Shown here piece by piece: positions 50,401-64,000 of a stretch of DNA of 64,000 bases. The stretch spans positions 24,260,246-24,324,245 of the forward strand of contig JACDQD010000006.1 in NCBI GenBank assembly GCA_019843655.1. Direction: 5' to 3'. A program made the position numbers and the translations under genes. The notes below the pieces were generated by a model. The model was not told where the DNA came from and ran no database searches. It saw nothing but the letters and a program-made list of their open reading frames with translations. Positions within the stretch are counted from its first letter, which is position 1, and every line of letters begins with the position of its first letter. This stretch comes from Lethocerus indicus. Its lineage: Eukaryota; Arthropoda; Insecta; Hemiptera; Belostomatidae.

Positions 50401-53400
50401 ATAGTTGCGAGAGGCCACAAATGTCCCGCCGATGGCGTTAGGGAGAGTGTTTAATGAGCCAACAGAATAAGGGCGACAATAGACTTAGGGGGAGGGATGC
50501 CGCTTATCTCCGGGCGAAGCACTGGTGCCCCCTTCAATCGGAGGGCACGCTCATTTTCCCTCCTCTCGCTCAAATTATACAAGGGTAGACAAACACCCGC
50601 GGGCACAACCGGGCCCGACAGGCAAGCACTTCTCAAAACTGCACAAAGTTAAATCATACTGTCAGAACGGAAAAATTAATTCGGTTTACCAACTAATAAC
50701 TAAATACTAAGTACTACTTCTCGATGAAATAGTTATTGCTTTATTGACGATTATGTTCAAAAAGAACAATAACAGCATATTTAAAATAGGTGTGCTGACG
50801 GCCCAATTGATTAAATTCCACCAATTAAAATCTCTTTGAGTCTAAATTAGCTTCATTAATTAGTCCCGTAACCTGATGAATGGCAGGTTTATGTTCGGTT
50901 AAATATCCGGGTAATATTCCGGCATTGTGTACGTATAAGGTATAAACATTTACGCGATGACGAACAAACCAGTTTTTTGTATAGTTTTTATAAGGGATTC
51001 GCGACGATATTACGACGATTCGCGGGTGAGAAACCAACGGCAAGAACAAACAACGTAGAATGAAACGACGATGAAGAAGAGAAAATTAGTTCAGACTTTA
51101 CGTTTGAAGAATCAGTCGCCAGGCAGTGTTCAGAGCAAAACTTTCAGTTATGCGTTCCAGAAAAGAGAATGAAGTAGAAAAGAAACTATATATTTTGTTT
51201 TAAAAATTCAGCGATTCTTTATATTTACAGTCAATTAAAAGTTTTCTTAACTATTAATGAATTATATCGCGCCTTAACTGATCCTTAAAAGAATCCCGGT
51301 AAAAACAAATCCTACTGCTCCTTTTAAAAGGTGTTCATTCCTAAATATCGCCGACGACACTAACTAAATTGTCCGGTAGTGAGATTTGTTATCCATGGAA
51401 ACGCATATTGTGTACGTCGCTGACGCAGTGCGTCCCCTACAGAAAAGGGCCCGCTTATCTCCCCTCAGTTCCCCTCTGGACACGGGGGATTTTTCTCGCA
51501 CTCAAATTACAGCGGGAAGGGGGCGGGGGCGGGGTGTGTGGCATAAACCGCAGAGAAGGGACAGGGACACTCACTCACCCTTATTGATTGGCCGTGTTCA
51601 GGAGGGTGAGGGGTGGGGGCGGCGGGGGGCGGCCCTCTCTCAATATTCCCTGGCCCAGTTTTAAGGGGGATGCCACTCGTTAAGCGGCCGCCCGCCCACC
51701 GTCTACCCGAGCATTGATTTAAACAACCCCGCTCCTCCTACGCATTCCTACACCCGCCCCCCCTCCAACCGAGTGAACCGCCGCGTCCACACTCAAGAAT
51801 GGGTTTTGGGGATTCCGGCAAAAAATTCCGCTCCCTATAACTTGTTTTTTGAACTGGCGTATCGGAAAGGAATCCAGTATTGTAAAACGATATAAAACAA
51901 TGCTATAAAATTGAAACGACTGGGAAGTAATTTACGTGTCCTTTGCGCTAAGAATTATCCGCTAAGTTAACTTTTATTTTTTTAAATGTATAGACCCGAG
52001 CGCCTTAAGAAAAAATGGCCACGTAATTCCTCACTATCTAATATGGGAATGAGTAACATCAATGGGCGATTTCTTCATCAAAAGTACATTCGTGTTATCA
52101 AATCGCACTATCACTAAATATAATTTTAAAAGAATTGTAGTCGTGACTTAAAAGAGAAACTAAAAATGTAAAGAGAATATTATTTTAAAATACACGAAAC
52201 CGGAATAGTTAAAAAGACACATACCGCCTCAGAAGCTTCGACTACAGATGTAGAAATTTTAAATACTTGATTACGTTTTCTTTCGTATTAATAGTATTTA
52301 AAGTTTAAATAAGTATATTTTGACATTCCAGACAAAAAGTACAAAATTCAGAGTCTTTAAATATTTAGCCAAAACATCACAACATTTAACACTAGCTCAA
52401 CAGGTGTGCGGAATATATTATTTTTCATTTAGTTGATATAGTAAAGTGCTATTTCGCGCGTCGGTTATGTTGGCATGTTATGTTACTAACAGACTTTGTA
52501 AAGTTAGGGAAGTATGAAAAGTTAAAATTATGAATCCTTCAAATACTGCGCAAACTGAATTCGGCCGAGCTCTCAGTACAAAAGCCTTGCACAGGTCGGC
52601 AGTGAGGTGATTGGTGTAAATTCATACTTTAACACAAATACAGATTAATCATAGGAGGTATTAGTTTAAATAAATGGTTTACCATTTACACTTATAATCG
52701 GTCTGGTTATAATGTGTACGCTAAATTACCACGTAGCCAATCCTAGATCATTTGAAGGGCGCCATTGCCATATTGGGTTGCATGGAATATCCAACGGGAC
52801 TTTGATTTATTTATTTTTAATATTCCGTTCATTTGGCGTTTCCAAGGCTACCTGTGGCCATTATCAATCGCGACTCCTAAGCGTCCCAAGGTGATGTTTA
52901 GTGCGCTAGTACCTTCCGGGTAAGACACTTCTCAGGGACTATAACCCCCGGGAGGTGTGCACCGATTACTTGCTATGAGTGTTATGAGTCGGCGCGTAAT
53001 TGTTCTGTACGCAGGGCGCAGTTATTGTGAGCTCTGGTCGCGATATACACCTCTGGTGCGTCCCGAAACAATCCCGACTCACTCTGCCAGGAATTTCGAA
53101 TTCGTTTTCCCCTTGTTTATCGCCAGGAGGGAAAGAGGGAGAGATAACGGGGAAAAAAATTGGAATTGGTGTGGCGGGGAGCGCGCACGAATTGAATGAA
53201 AACAGAAATGAAGAGGGAGACCGCCGCAGCATAAAAAAAAGTAACAAAATGTGCGATAAATGTATCGACGGTATCGACCCATCGTGCGGGTGGACAGTAG
53301 CCCCTCCCCCACCTCAAATATAACCCTCGGGGGCCTCGATTGAATCGCCAACTTCCCCAACACGACCTAGTTGCATAACTTGTTTCACCCACCTTTATTA

Positions 53401-55400
53401 CTTCCGGACTTGCTCCAATTCTGCAGTGATCGAGAGAAAACAGCGGACCACGTAGAAAACAAATTTCAATTAGCCAACGCAGATCGCGAGTGTTATTTCA
53501 GATGCCGTCCTTTTGATAATATGTCCCCTTCGGTCGAGTAGCCGAGCTTGTCATTAGCCTATAGGGTATCCTATCATTACTAAACTAAACGTCGTACACA
53601 TAGGCGATGCTATTATGGGACCCGGTTGGTCCCTTCACTAACATACGTATGCTCGGTTCGTTCATGAGTAATTCAGTACGGACACTGATTAAAATAGAAG
53701 AAATTTTAATCTGAAGTGGACAACCAGAAAATGAAGAAAACAATTGTTCCTGAAAATAATTTCCACAAAGTATAAAAAAGTATGCACAAATTCTCATCAG
53801 TCATTTTGTTACCAATCATATCAGTCATTTAATTATATTCTCAACGAGCCAACATTTTGATAGCCCTCTTTGATGACTTTTGCTCTATTCTGAAAATGTA
53901 ATCAATCCCGCAATATATATTTGTTTTGTATTTGAAAAATGGATTTCTCCTAATTATCACTTCAGATAGTCAAAGATGAACGACATCTAGAAATAAGAGT
54001 GGCCTTTTTTCTTACCGCATTACTTCCCATTTCACGTAGATACCTCGTCGGGTCACCGACCGCTACCCTCACTTCAAGTTGGGCTCACTTGTGACTTAGA
54101 ACGTGCTTAGACTTACGCCCTCGGGGATAAACTTGTCGCCGGTCGCGACAAAATTATCGTCCGCCAACCTGAGATGTATCGAGAATCGCCGAAACGGCAA
54201 ATATTTTAAGTAAAAGACAAACCGGAAATTGAGAAGGAACTATTTTTTTTTTCTCGTGGGACATTTTTCCTCGTTTTCCGGTTCATATCATCGGAAATTC
54301 CAATTTGATAAACTCGTCACGGAGGTGAGTTAGCGCGTAAGGTGAATATCGGAAACTGAGGAGAGGGTAGGGGAGGGATCTTTCTGTTAAGGATTAATGC
54401 AAGGGCAGCAGGGGCCAGGGACAAGACGGAGTCCGATTACCCGGCCGAGGCGTGTCCGCCGATCCTCTAATGGATTAGATGTCCGCAGCCAGGTATCACT
54501 CAGCCAGGTACAAACCGATCCCAACCTCCACAAACCTTACCTTTGCTCCCCTCCCAAGGATTACATCCCCCTGAAGCAGCCTTCGGCAATGCTTCATTAA
54601 GAGAGCCCCGTACGATCTCTGAGGGCATTCCCGAGCTGCAAAATAATGCCTCGAGGTTCGTCGACTTTCCTAATGCCCTATTACGCTAGATAAACTTTCA
54701 GCGAAAATTCATAATATTATGAACTGTGTACATGTATGTATACCAACAATCCAGGTTCATATGACAAAATTCCGGCGCGGTAATACTTCAGTTACACGGA
54801 AACAAAGTCAGACCGAAATTTAAAATTGTAGAATTCTTGGGGGCGAGCGTAATTTAAGGATACGAGTTCTAGACGTTTGTCGGCGCCAATCCTTTCCAAC
54901 ACGTCTGTACACATGTATGTAACGTTGAGTTCTACAGTAATGTACCGTATACCCAGAGCGGGCAAGATTGAACGCTGATATTTCGAAGGGGGTAAACGGC
55001 GGGGTTAACGATCTGCAATGGGGCGAAAGCTTTTACGAGGGCAGGGCCTGAGACCGCCGGTGACAAAGCTCCCACGGCAAATGACACCCAGTTTTACGAC
55101 AGAATAATAACTGGAATAACGCCGTCGCCTCCCGCAGAATAACGGGAAATCATTTACCGGACCCCGACCGCCGCCAACTGTATTTTCGAAGGTGCACGTC
55201 CCTTCCTACAATTCACGCTTCGGACTCTTTACCGTTTTCTCGTCATAAAATTGTCTCTTCATAATAACAGACAGACGAAGATAAATAAGAGACAATTAAA
55301 ACTGAGGAGTCGAACTTTTCCATATCATATGATATAGGTTCCGTACTTTGTTGTGGGATCGTATTAGCAGATTGTAAAAAATGAATCTTGTATTTTACAT

Positions 55401-55403
<3 letters not shown>

Positions 55404-55452
<49 letters not shown>
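55404..55452. repeat. (TA)n microsatellite
   Basis: About 24 uninterrupted TA units. Confidence 0.97.
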
Positions 55453-55456
<4 letters not shown>

Positions 55457-58400
55457 TAAGTATAGAGAATAATAAAATAAGTACCGCTAAAATACCATTC
55501 ATCAGCAAACCTCAACAATTTACAGCCAAATAAAATTCTAATATCGGTAATGTGGAACCGACCTGTTGATCATATAATTCCTCCACGAGCAATTAGAGTT
55601 ATCTCACAAATACACATATACATAATTACAGCATTTAAATCCGATATAAAAGGTATTATTTCTTAATATAGAAAATGTTTACCATCGTAATAGTTTTTCT
55701 TAATTTTATATTGAACTCATATTTTGTTACTTAATTTGGTAATATGGACTTGACTACTTTACCGTCAATGTAACCTTTCCTAAATTAATTATTTGTTTGA
55801 ATACCGGTAGGAATCTGAACAATTAATAAAAACCGCTGAATAAAAGTGTTTGTAAGCCTTAAAAACGTATAAAAATGTAAAATTACATTTTTCTCAATCT
55901 AAGTAACTGTATCAGATCTAATTGTTCCATTGATTCAGATTCCGTTACTACCCGTCGCGAACTGTTCACATTCAAATCCCTCAATCGAAATTCCGTCAAC
56001 CCTTACGCTTTTATCTGTTAGAGCCCATTGCAGATTAAAATTAGAACACGGCAAAAGGATTATTTATACTTAACAAAGGGCAGAAAGAACAGGTCAAGAT
56101 TAAATTGTTAGCAATGACTTAACCCAACAGCGATTTCACAATATAAGCCCATTAATTATCGCCTACTTTGCAATATTCACCAGGTCTTCGGTATTTCCGG
56201 ATTTCGATAGAGTATTAAAAATCGGATTTGGTTTTATTACGAGGACTTTCCTGGAGTTGCTCAGAACGCGGGCCGGGGCCTCAGAGGGGTTCATACAAAG
56301 AACTGCCAACCAGGGTGGTGAGACTAGACTGGGCGTTATCGGAAAACGGCGGAGGGGGAGGCTGGAATCGTATCACAATTGTAGCCGACTACGGGTCCCT
56401 CTCCCTCCTCTTATCTCCCAGCATTCTCCCGGAATAATTTCCCCCCAAACGCAATTAACTTCGTCAATAGCCCGGCGGAAGAACCGTTCAATCCCTGAAC
56501 GCTGTGGCGTAGTGTCAATAATATCAGTTTAGACTGTCTCAAGTATTTGATCTACAATAGTTTCCTGCGCAAAGTTCTTCTCCCAATGTCTGTAAATCAT
56601 TAGTTGCCGTCTGGAATTAGAGAGCTCCACTCTGTTATTCAGTTCGTTGCAACTGAAAAAAGGCGAATTTTTCAATCGTTCATATCTGCATCATAAACTT
56701 TAAGCGAAGCACTCATATGTAATTTGTAAACGAAAAATGTAATAAATTAGTAACATATAAACTGAGGACCGATTTATATTCGGGACTGAAAATAAAATTC
56801 TACACTACTGCCAGATAATATTTTATACGAATCGTGAAACTATAGATTAAAAATAACACACCTTACGCACAAATGAATTTGGGAAAAAGTTCCGAAGACA
56901 GAAACATTGCACGATTCCCCCATTTTCCAGTTTCAAACAGCAGTGAAACAAGAGTTGAACAATGAAAACAAACTGAACAATGTCAATTTAACGTGTCATT
57001 ACCGCAGTAAATATCAGTCATGAAAAGACTGCAGTAGCAATTAGAATGAAATATCACACCTTAGAACTGGACTGAAGGATGAGCGGGACGAATATTTTAA
57101 TGACTGTAATGAGAAGTCAGAGAACAAACACTGAAACAGTGTGAAACGAAGGGTTAAGAAGAGTGAGGTGTTAAATTAAAAATTTATTTTTTTCCTACTT
57201 CCAGTAAACAAGACCTAAGCTAAGTGGTAAATAAGTATTTAAGAATAATCAGCTCTTTACATAAGTTCAAAACTATTTTATGTTCTAATTACAGTGTTAA
57301 TACAAACAGAAAGTAAAGACATATTTTTCTTTGGATCGAAGAAATGACATACGAATGAAAAAATCTGGGACTGAATGAAAAGGGTAAAAGAAACGAATTA
57401 TTAGCGCAAATAATGTAAAGAAACATCGATTGAAATTAAAGAAGAATAAGTGAGGTAAATAATGAATAAAGTATTAGTGACAAGAACTAAATGAAAAGAG
57501 TATTACGATTTAAAAACAATGTTAAAAAATCACGAAAACATTTTACGAAGACACTAAACGCAAGTGTATATCTGCAGATCTAATGAGACTGTAGAAAAAA
57601 ATTTAGTAAAATGACTGATGACAGGCAGCACCTAGCAAAAGATAAATCTTGCTTTTATAATTTATGTTCATCAGTTAAAAACTATATTAAGAAATGTCTC
57701 AAAAAATCGCTGAAATACGCGGAAAATCTAGAGCGAGGTGCTAAATGAAAGGTAAAGGACAGGAACGGAATGAAAACTAAATCGCCGAGCGGTAAGCAAA
57801 TATTAGTCCAAAATCATTAAAATGTAACGCAAGGCATTAGTCTGGCGACTGAGACGGTCATCGGTCGAGAAAACGGACAGAGCGGGAGGGGGGACATTTT
57901 TTTAATGCCTGTAATGAGAGGAGAGGAATGGCGAGAGAGAAAATGGAAGGTGAAGAAGGATAGAAGAAGAGGTGGCAGGGGGTGCGAAAGAGGTGTGATG
58001 CGAGAAAGGGCGATGGCTGGGTGCGGTGTTTCCCCCAAACACCCCCCCACAGGGTCGAGTGGGGGGCAATACAAAGCGAGAGGAGGGTGATAAAAACTCA
58101 GATATAATGTATGCCCCGGCGGCGTTACGCATGCCCCGGCCCAAAGCCACCCCCTCTCGCTCCCTCTCTCACTCTTTCTCTCTCTCGCTCTCGCACTCGC
58201 CCCTACCTCCGTCTCGCTCCCGCCTCCATCTCTCCCCGACTCTTCAACACGGGGAGAGATGTGCCTGCCCCTATACCCCCGCGCCCATCCCCGCGCCACC
58301 TACCACCATTACCACTCCCCGCGCCTTTTAAAATTTATCGCCCTGACCCGTGTCAGTTTGCGGGGCCCCGCTCTCGGGGAAGGGAAAAATTCCGATGATT

Positions 58401-61400
58401 TACGGCTTCGCGGAGACCCGTCCGATTTGAATTAGACGCCGGACGACACCCGCCGGGCGCCCACAAGATAAGCCCCCGACGGGCCCCGACACAAAAACAG
58501 CCTTGCGCTTTAATCGGAAACGTTAATTAACGCGGGAGGGGCGCGGCTAGGTTTCGATGTGTATTTGTACACAGCCATATCTCGGCTATACACACAAAAT
58601 CCTGCTTCCCCAGCAATCAAATCACGATGGGACCAGCCCGAGCTCACATTTTTATCAGACTATCCGTCTAGGCCAGAAAATACTACAGAAGATTTCAAAT
58701 AACCTTGTTAGTAGTATTTTTCTTAAAAAACAATAAATAAATTATCCGATTTGAATTTGTTTAAACATTGGATGGGACCACCTCCCCAAGATACGAGAAC
58801 CCATTGAGTGCCAACACAGTAACCGCCCAAAGGACTTTCCTGCAGTTAATCGGAAACTTTAATTAATTAGTAAGTCCGGGTCATAATTTCTGTGGCACAC
58901 ATTTTCCAAAATAGGACTCGATTTTTTAATTTGACGAAGTGAGTTCACCGACTATGCTGCGGAATGAAGACTAAGAAGTTCAATTCTTTGTTAAGCTTTA
59001 TTTATTAGCGCAATAAATATCAAGGGAGACGTTCACTTCTGTTAAAAAAACTATCAATATTGTTTAATGAAAAATAGAAATTCTAGGAAATGAGCAAACT
59101 AACGAGAGTTGTACTCCATCAAAATATTAACAATAACAACACATTATATTGTATATTATTGCAATAATGGGGTTAAACAAAATTAATGATATACCGTAGG
59201 TAAGAGCCAAGAAGTGTTTTGCCCATTTTAAAACCGAAATGTTAATTAACTGACAACGAGAGTCGGTAAAAAGAGGAGGATAATTGGTGAGGGCCACTTA
59301 AAGTTTTAAAACAGATATTACTTTGGGCGGCCGTTAATCTGAGGAGCGTTAAAATTGCGTCTTGGTCCACCATAGCTCTCGAACTTTATTATCTCTTGAA
59401 CACTAACCCGCACACACAGACACCGTGCCAAAAATGGCAGACCCAAATTGGGGGAAGAATCATCGTGGGAAGGAGTACGAAATCATTTTTCTTCCATTCT
59501 TTGGAGTGTTTCAAAATTACGGAGATACAACCTATAAAACTGTAAGTACGCAGCACAAACACTCGTTCATAACTACTGTTTTTTTCCTAGATATTAACGA
59601 GTTAAGAATATTCCTTAAATTGAACCGGAAAACTAATCTCTCTATATTATTAATACACACATAAAATTAATAATTCATAAAATGGTTTATGTTTGACCTA
59701 TAATGTTCCGTAAAGCACTTTGCTTTATAATTTTAATGAGTGTACTGAAGTATTTCGAGCTCCTTTTGTGATCTATTCAAATTAGCAATTGAATGAAAAC
59801 CGCCCAATCACCCCAATCAGACGCAACTTCACAAAGCCCCTTCAATTATTTATTTCTCCTTTTGTGTTTCCTTCCACATTTTTCAGTAACTGTAATACGG
59901 CATGGCTTAGTTACGTATAGTTACGTAGTTATGTAGAGCGGCACGGTGCCAAAACGTCGACCCAGTTACGAACCTACGTGGCGGGCACATTTTCAATGAA
60001 TTACTAATTCGAAATATATTAATTTAAGACTCTTGTGCATAACATAAAGAGTATTTTGTCGTCTTAATTTTACCCTTAATAATAAAATAATTTAAGAATG
60101 AAAATTTTATTTCATTTTAATCAAACTAACGGAATCTTACTAATTCAGGGATCGAAAATATAATAATTAACCTCGTGTTGCTTGATATAATTCACAATTA
60201 TCAAGCCGGATAATATTGCATTCATTAAAACATCTCAATAAGTAAAATATCGAATATTGCATCAGAAGGAATATTTCACTTTTGATACAACCTTTAAAAT
60301 AAACCGACGCCGTTTCCCAATCCCCGGACCGAAGGGAAGAAAAAAATGATTTACGATTCACAGGAAAGGAAGAGCGACTCAGCGAATATAAGACTAGCCA
60401 CGCTCTCCACGAAGCGGCGCTAAGAATTATGAGTTTTATAACTCGAAACGTCAATCATACGGCGGGAAGGGAAGTTAGACTGCACGAAAACAACGAGATG
60501 TGGCCTAAACATTTTATGCTGTAACACACACCCGTGGTGGAGTATAATAATACTCAGAAGAGCGACTCCAATAGTTCACAAAATTGAAATTCAGACATTG
60601 TTCTTAATAGTGCTGGGAGTCTATAAGCTACATTAGTACTACGAGAATTTATAATTATTTAAAACTTGGAATGGAAAAATTAGTCCACCGTCCGGGATCT
60701 TCTGCACTACATATAAACAGAACTTAATGAACGTATTTTTCCATTAAGCTCGGGAACATAAGTCGATCTTAATTCTTTCAAATCTATTAATACGTCAGCA
60801 TAGATAAACTTCAGCAAAGATCAATTTGCGCAAAGGAGGAAGCGTGAGCTTATAAGTCTCGTCAATAGTCCTGTTATGTTGGAATAGGCTAACAGAACTA
60901 GACTCAATAAAAGGACAATGGCGCTTCACTATTGTTATCTCAGTGATCATTAAGCAATTTAAACTTAAGTAAAGTTACCTATCAGAAATTCTATACCTTT
61001 CATAATGAATTCTAAATTTCTCGCTGCCTTCGGCTTTTCTATTAACGCTAGTACTGTTCTAACCTCGGTAACGAACTCGACGCGAACGAACGGCCGGCCG
61101 TTTTACGGCTGCCCGTAAAACAACCGAGTCTCAGGTCAAATGGATCCTATTCCGCCGACAGTAAACTTAGGAATAAAAATATGGGAAAACTAAAATCCCG
61201 CGCTTAAAGGGCCCAAAGGGTAATAATTCTCGGAGCCCCATAATCACGAAAAGACGACTACAATGTCGTTTAATTGCCTATTCTTCGGGCGACTGCAGGT
61301 TTGTTTTATGTTCCAACCCACCTACCTCTACGACTGTATTTCCTTCCCCGCGCATTTCCAACCAGGTTTATTCTTAGGCCGGATCTTTTACTTGTTCAAT

Positions 61401-63881
61401 ATTCGACCGATGTTTACACCTTCCGCGTTACTTATCGGTCGATTTAAACACCACCATTTAAAATTATTCGAATATTAATATCACTAGCAATATAATACTC
61501 GTCTGTAAGTAAACTATTCTCTAGTTCGATAAATCTTAGTCGTACCGAAAGCCAGTATTGAACCGCCCAAGCATGCCCACATCTCAAGACTACAAATCTA
61601 AACGTCGGTGGGCATTTGTTGTGCAGTTGCTATGTGAAATGCTACTATGATTGAATTAAAAATACGTCATTAAATTTTTAAGACGTCCTATTTAAAAGGA
61701 GGGCTTTTAATTTTTTTCGAATTTTCATTAATGTAAAATTCAATTTCGTTTAAACTACGGACACACCTAAAATAAATTTCAAACTTGAAGAATACAATCT
61801 TAAAGAAGGCCTCTTTACAAGTATCTTATTACAACACTTAGCGGGTCGAGGACATCTCTGAGACAAGAACATAATCCTTTTACCGTCAACGGGAGTAAAA
61901 GATTAAATGTTTTAGGACACCTTATTATGATGAGCCGTATGAAAGTTTTTAAGGGCCGGATAATGAACGCGAAATACTTATGCCCTAAAAGACAAACGTT
62001 CGGTCGCAACTTTAAGCGCCCGACGATAGTCATCAAAAGTACACGGCCGTAAAACCCCGAAATGAAACGTCTAGGCCGTCTTAGGGTAGTTAGGGCGAAC
62101 ACCCAACTCCACAAATGCTACCTAAATTCACACAGATCGTTACTGTACCTAGAAGAATCGAACGTTTCCCTTCCGATAAATTAATTTTTTTTATTTCAGA
62201 TGATTCCGAATTTAAGTGTAGGAGAAACGTGTCAGGCAAAAGTGAGACGATATATAACATAGTTTTCTTTAAAATCAGAATTTATTTACTGCGTAGAGGC
62301 CATTATAAAGTCATAATGGAGTTTTCATTTTTTTTACGTTATTGTATACGGCTTCGAAACATTAGTTTCGAAAAATGTTGTGCCCACATTTTTTCCTAAT
62401 CTGGGCGGAAGCTGTGGAGCCCTTCTTCTTCTGCTGTTAGGCCGAGCAATCTTTCACGACTTATCTCCTCGGGCCACTCACATATTCCAGTCACAACCGG
62501 AGAGACAGATGGCATCTGTAGTTTTTTCCCTCGCTGTTTCATTGGGCGCTCAAAAAGTGTTAATCCGTCGACACCTCGGACTCGGCGAAAATGCAGTGAA
62601 AAAGTTTTCCCCTGCCGAGACAGCGTGGGGGCCGCGGAAAAGGAGAGAGAGAGAAAGGGCGGATGAAACGGAGACAGAAGAGTGGGGCCAAAAAAATTAA
62701 CGCCGACTAATGATAAATGGCCGAGACGACGGCCCGTCCGGATTTGAGTTACGCCGCGGTTCGGGACAGGGAGGAACGCGGCCCAACGTCCTGATGATGA
62801 ATCGCGGGGTTTCCGAGACGGAGATATATAATTGCGATGATTTCGACCGGTGAGAACGACCGGAAGAAATAAGTGAAAGGTCATTAGGTAATTCATGGCC
62901 TGTCGAAATACGCTGAAGTTTCACTGAAAGGTTTGGACAAGTTTGATTTATGCTAATATCGGCACGAGTAGGAATCATAACCTAAAACCTCCGATCAAAA
63001 CCTAAAACCAATTAATGAAAACCCGAAAAATATAATGAACCGAATTCGATCTAACATAGGACGCGCTAAACAAGACACAGAAAAATCACAGCATAATATG
63101 AACCCTACAAATTATATATACTAGGGAATTTAAGTGCGTACGAACCTTTTTACACTTTTTCATCCTTATGTCTTGAATTAGATTAAACTATCTGATTCCC
63201 TTATAATTGTAGACAATGTAGAAAACGGTACCGGTACTGCTTACAAAAAAAATCATATACATTGATTTTGTGGACACGCCTAGGAGAACCATAATTTTCA
63301 TTTACTAACCAATTTAAATATTAATTAATTATCATTACGCGATTGCATTAATTTTTTATTGCGTCGAAACGGTTCGATAATTATCCCGAAAACTGTTAGC
63401 ATTAAAATGCCAGACGAGTAGAACAGATGGTTTACACCAGAGAGCTTGGAGTTAACGCGTGTTTTAGAAGCCGAAGGGCGTTCCTACCAATTACCTGAGC
63501 GAGCGCCTTCTCACTCGAGGTTTCATTAAAAGTTGATTAACATTTCGACTTAAAACCCATAATTCTTCGGGCCGTAAACGAGATTTTTAACCTGGATTCT
63601 ACCCCATTCCCGGCCGTCGTGTTTGGTGCCGGAGAAACGAGCTCAGTAAAAGAATATTGTGATCAAATTAAGAAAATTAATTTTTGTTATCGTATAAAGG
63701 GCTTACCGGGATATTACCCTGAGATTAATTACTTTTGTATCGATCCTTCAAAAAACTACCGAAAACAATTTTCAACTGAAGTAGCTAGGAAAGTAACAGC
63801 GCATTTTGGTTTATTTAAAATCCATTACGGCATTATGAGCAATAAATAATTATATTAAGCGGAATGTAACAATAAATAGTC

Positions 63882-63885
<4 letters not shown>

Positions 63886-63932
<47 letters not shown>
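63886..63932. repeat. (TA)n microsatellite
   Basis: About 23 TA units close to the right edge of the window. Confidence 0.97.
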
Positions 63933-63937
<5 letters not shown>

Positions 63938-64000
63938 CCCGCCTGTATATAAGAGGCGTTATAAGACGATTCGGATTAAACGGTGAGCAGTAATAAGAAA

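Larger units (their letters stand above)
37232..64000. other. Probable gro intron 1 and/or 5' upstream region, no gene recognised
   Basis: 26.8 kb upstream of exon 2 on the gro strand. The family places the start codon on a short first exon (MYP...). I searched the minus strand for an ATG-TAY-CC start followed by a donor and found none, so exon 1 may be outside the window. The region holds a repeat pair (41.3 and 43.3 kb), a diverged tandem duplication (46.9-47.46 kb), (TA)n arrays at 55.4 and 63.9 kb, a (CCTCCA)n tract at 46.65 kb and GC-rich blocks near 46.3-46.9, 51.4-51.8, 57.84-58.56 and 62.4-62.85 kb. Open frames here look like chance or low-complexity frames. Confidence 0.6.

Noticed and set aside
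62396..62896. 166-codon minus-strand frame in a GC-rich block
   Set aside because: Composition keeps both strands open (a 106-codon frame overlaps on the plus strand). No recognisable motif.
63619..63849. 76-codon plus-strand frame with a protein-like composition
   Set aside because: Its composition is plausible for a protein, but no family is recognised and there is nothing to show it is expressed. Not called.

Overview
The window is eukaryotic nuclear DNA from an invertebrate animal. It is AT-rich overall, with scattered GC-rich blocks, frequent CpG, many (TA)n microsatellites, large introns and no compact operon-like gene order. The only gene recognised is the Groucho/TLE transcriptional corepressor (gro), on the minus strand and cut off at both ends. 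The protein sequence fits a protostome (arthropod, annelid or mollusc); I cannot name the lineage from this sequence alone.

Thirteen consecutive coding exons of gro lie between 37231 (upstream side) and 37 (downstream side). All have GT-AG boundaries and compatible phases, and together they give exactly 450 in-frame codons. In transcription order they encode the Q tetramerisation domain (37231-31292), the GP region (31149-29558), the CcN region with its nuclear localisation signal and CK2-type sites (24749-24660 and 3026-2973), the SP region (1923-587), and the start of the WD40 propeller (286-37). The remaining WD40 exons lie beyond base 1. The short first coding exon with the start codon was not found, so 37232-64000 is probably first intron and/or upstream DNA. 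No second protein-coding gene, tRNA or rRNA was recognised there.

The introns carry mobile-element structure. The 21.6 kb intron 9 holds a 1.8 kb TA-flanked foldback element (11987-13778). Its inverted arms of about 0.4 kb enclose about eleven copies of a 71-bp tandem repeat whose GC-rich palindromic core resembles a CTCF site. A 110-bp miniature element with the same ends sits in intron 2 (34306-34415). Intron 8 holds a 213-bp internally deleted mariner element (26684-26896) that keeps both terminal repeats and the C-terminal codons of its transposase. The upstream region has a diverged tandem duplication (about 46.9-47.46 kb) and a pair of related dispersed repeats (about 41.3 and 43.3 kb).

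The most interesting items are the foldback element with its homogenised tandem core and miniature relative, the mariner deletion derivative, and features of gro that could allow in-frame isoforms: an 11-codon glutamine-rich microexon, a triple CAG acceptor, and a run of nine phase 0-0 exons.
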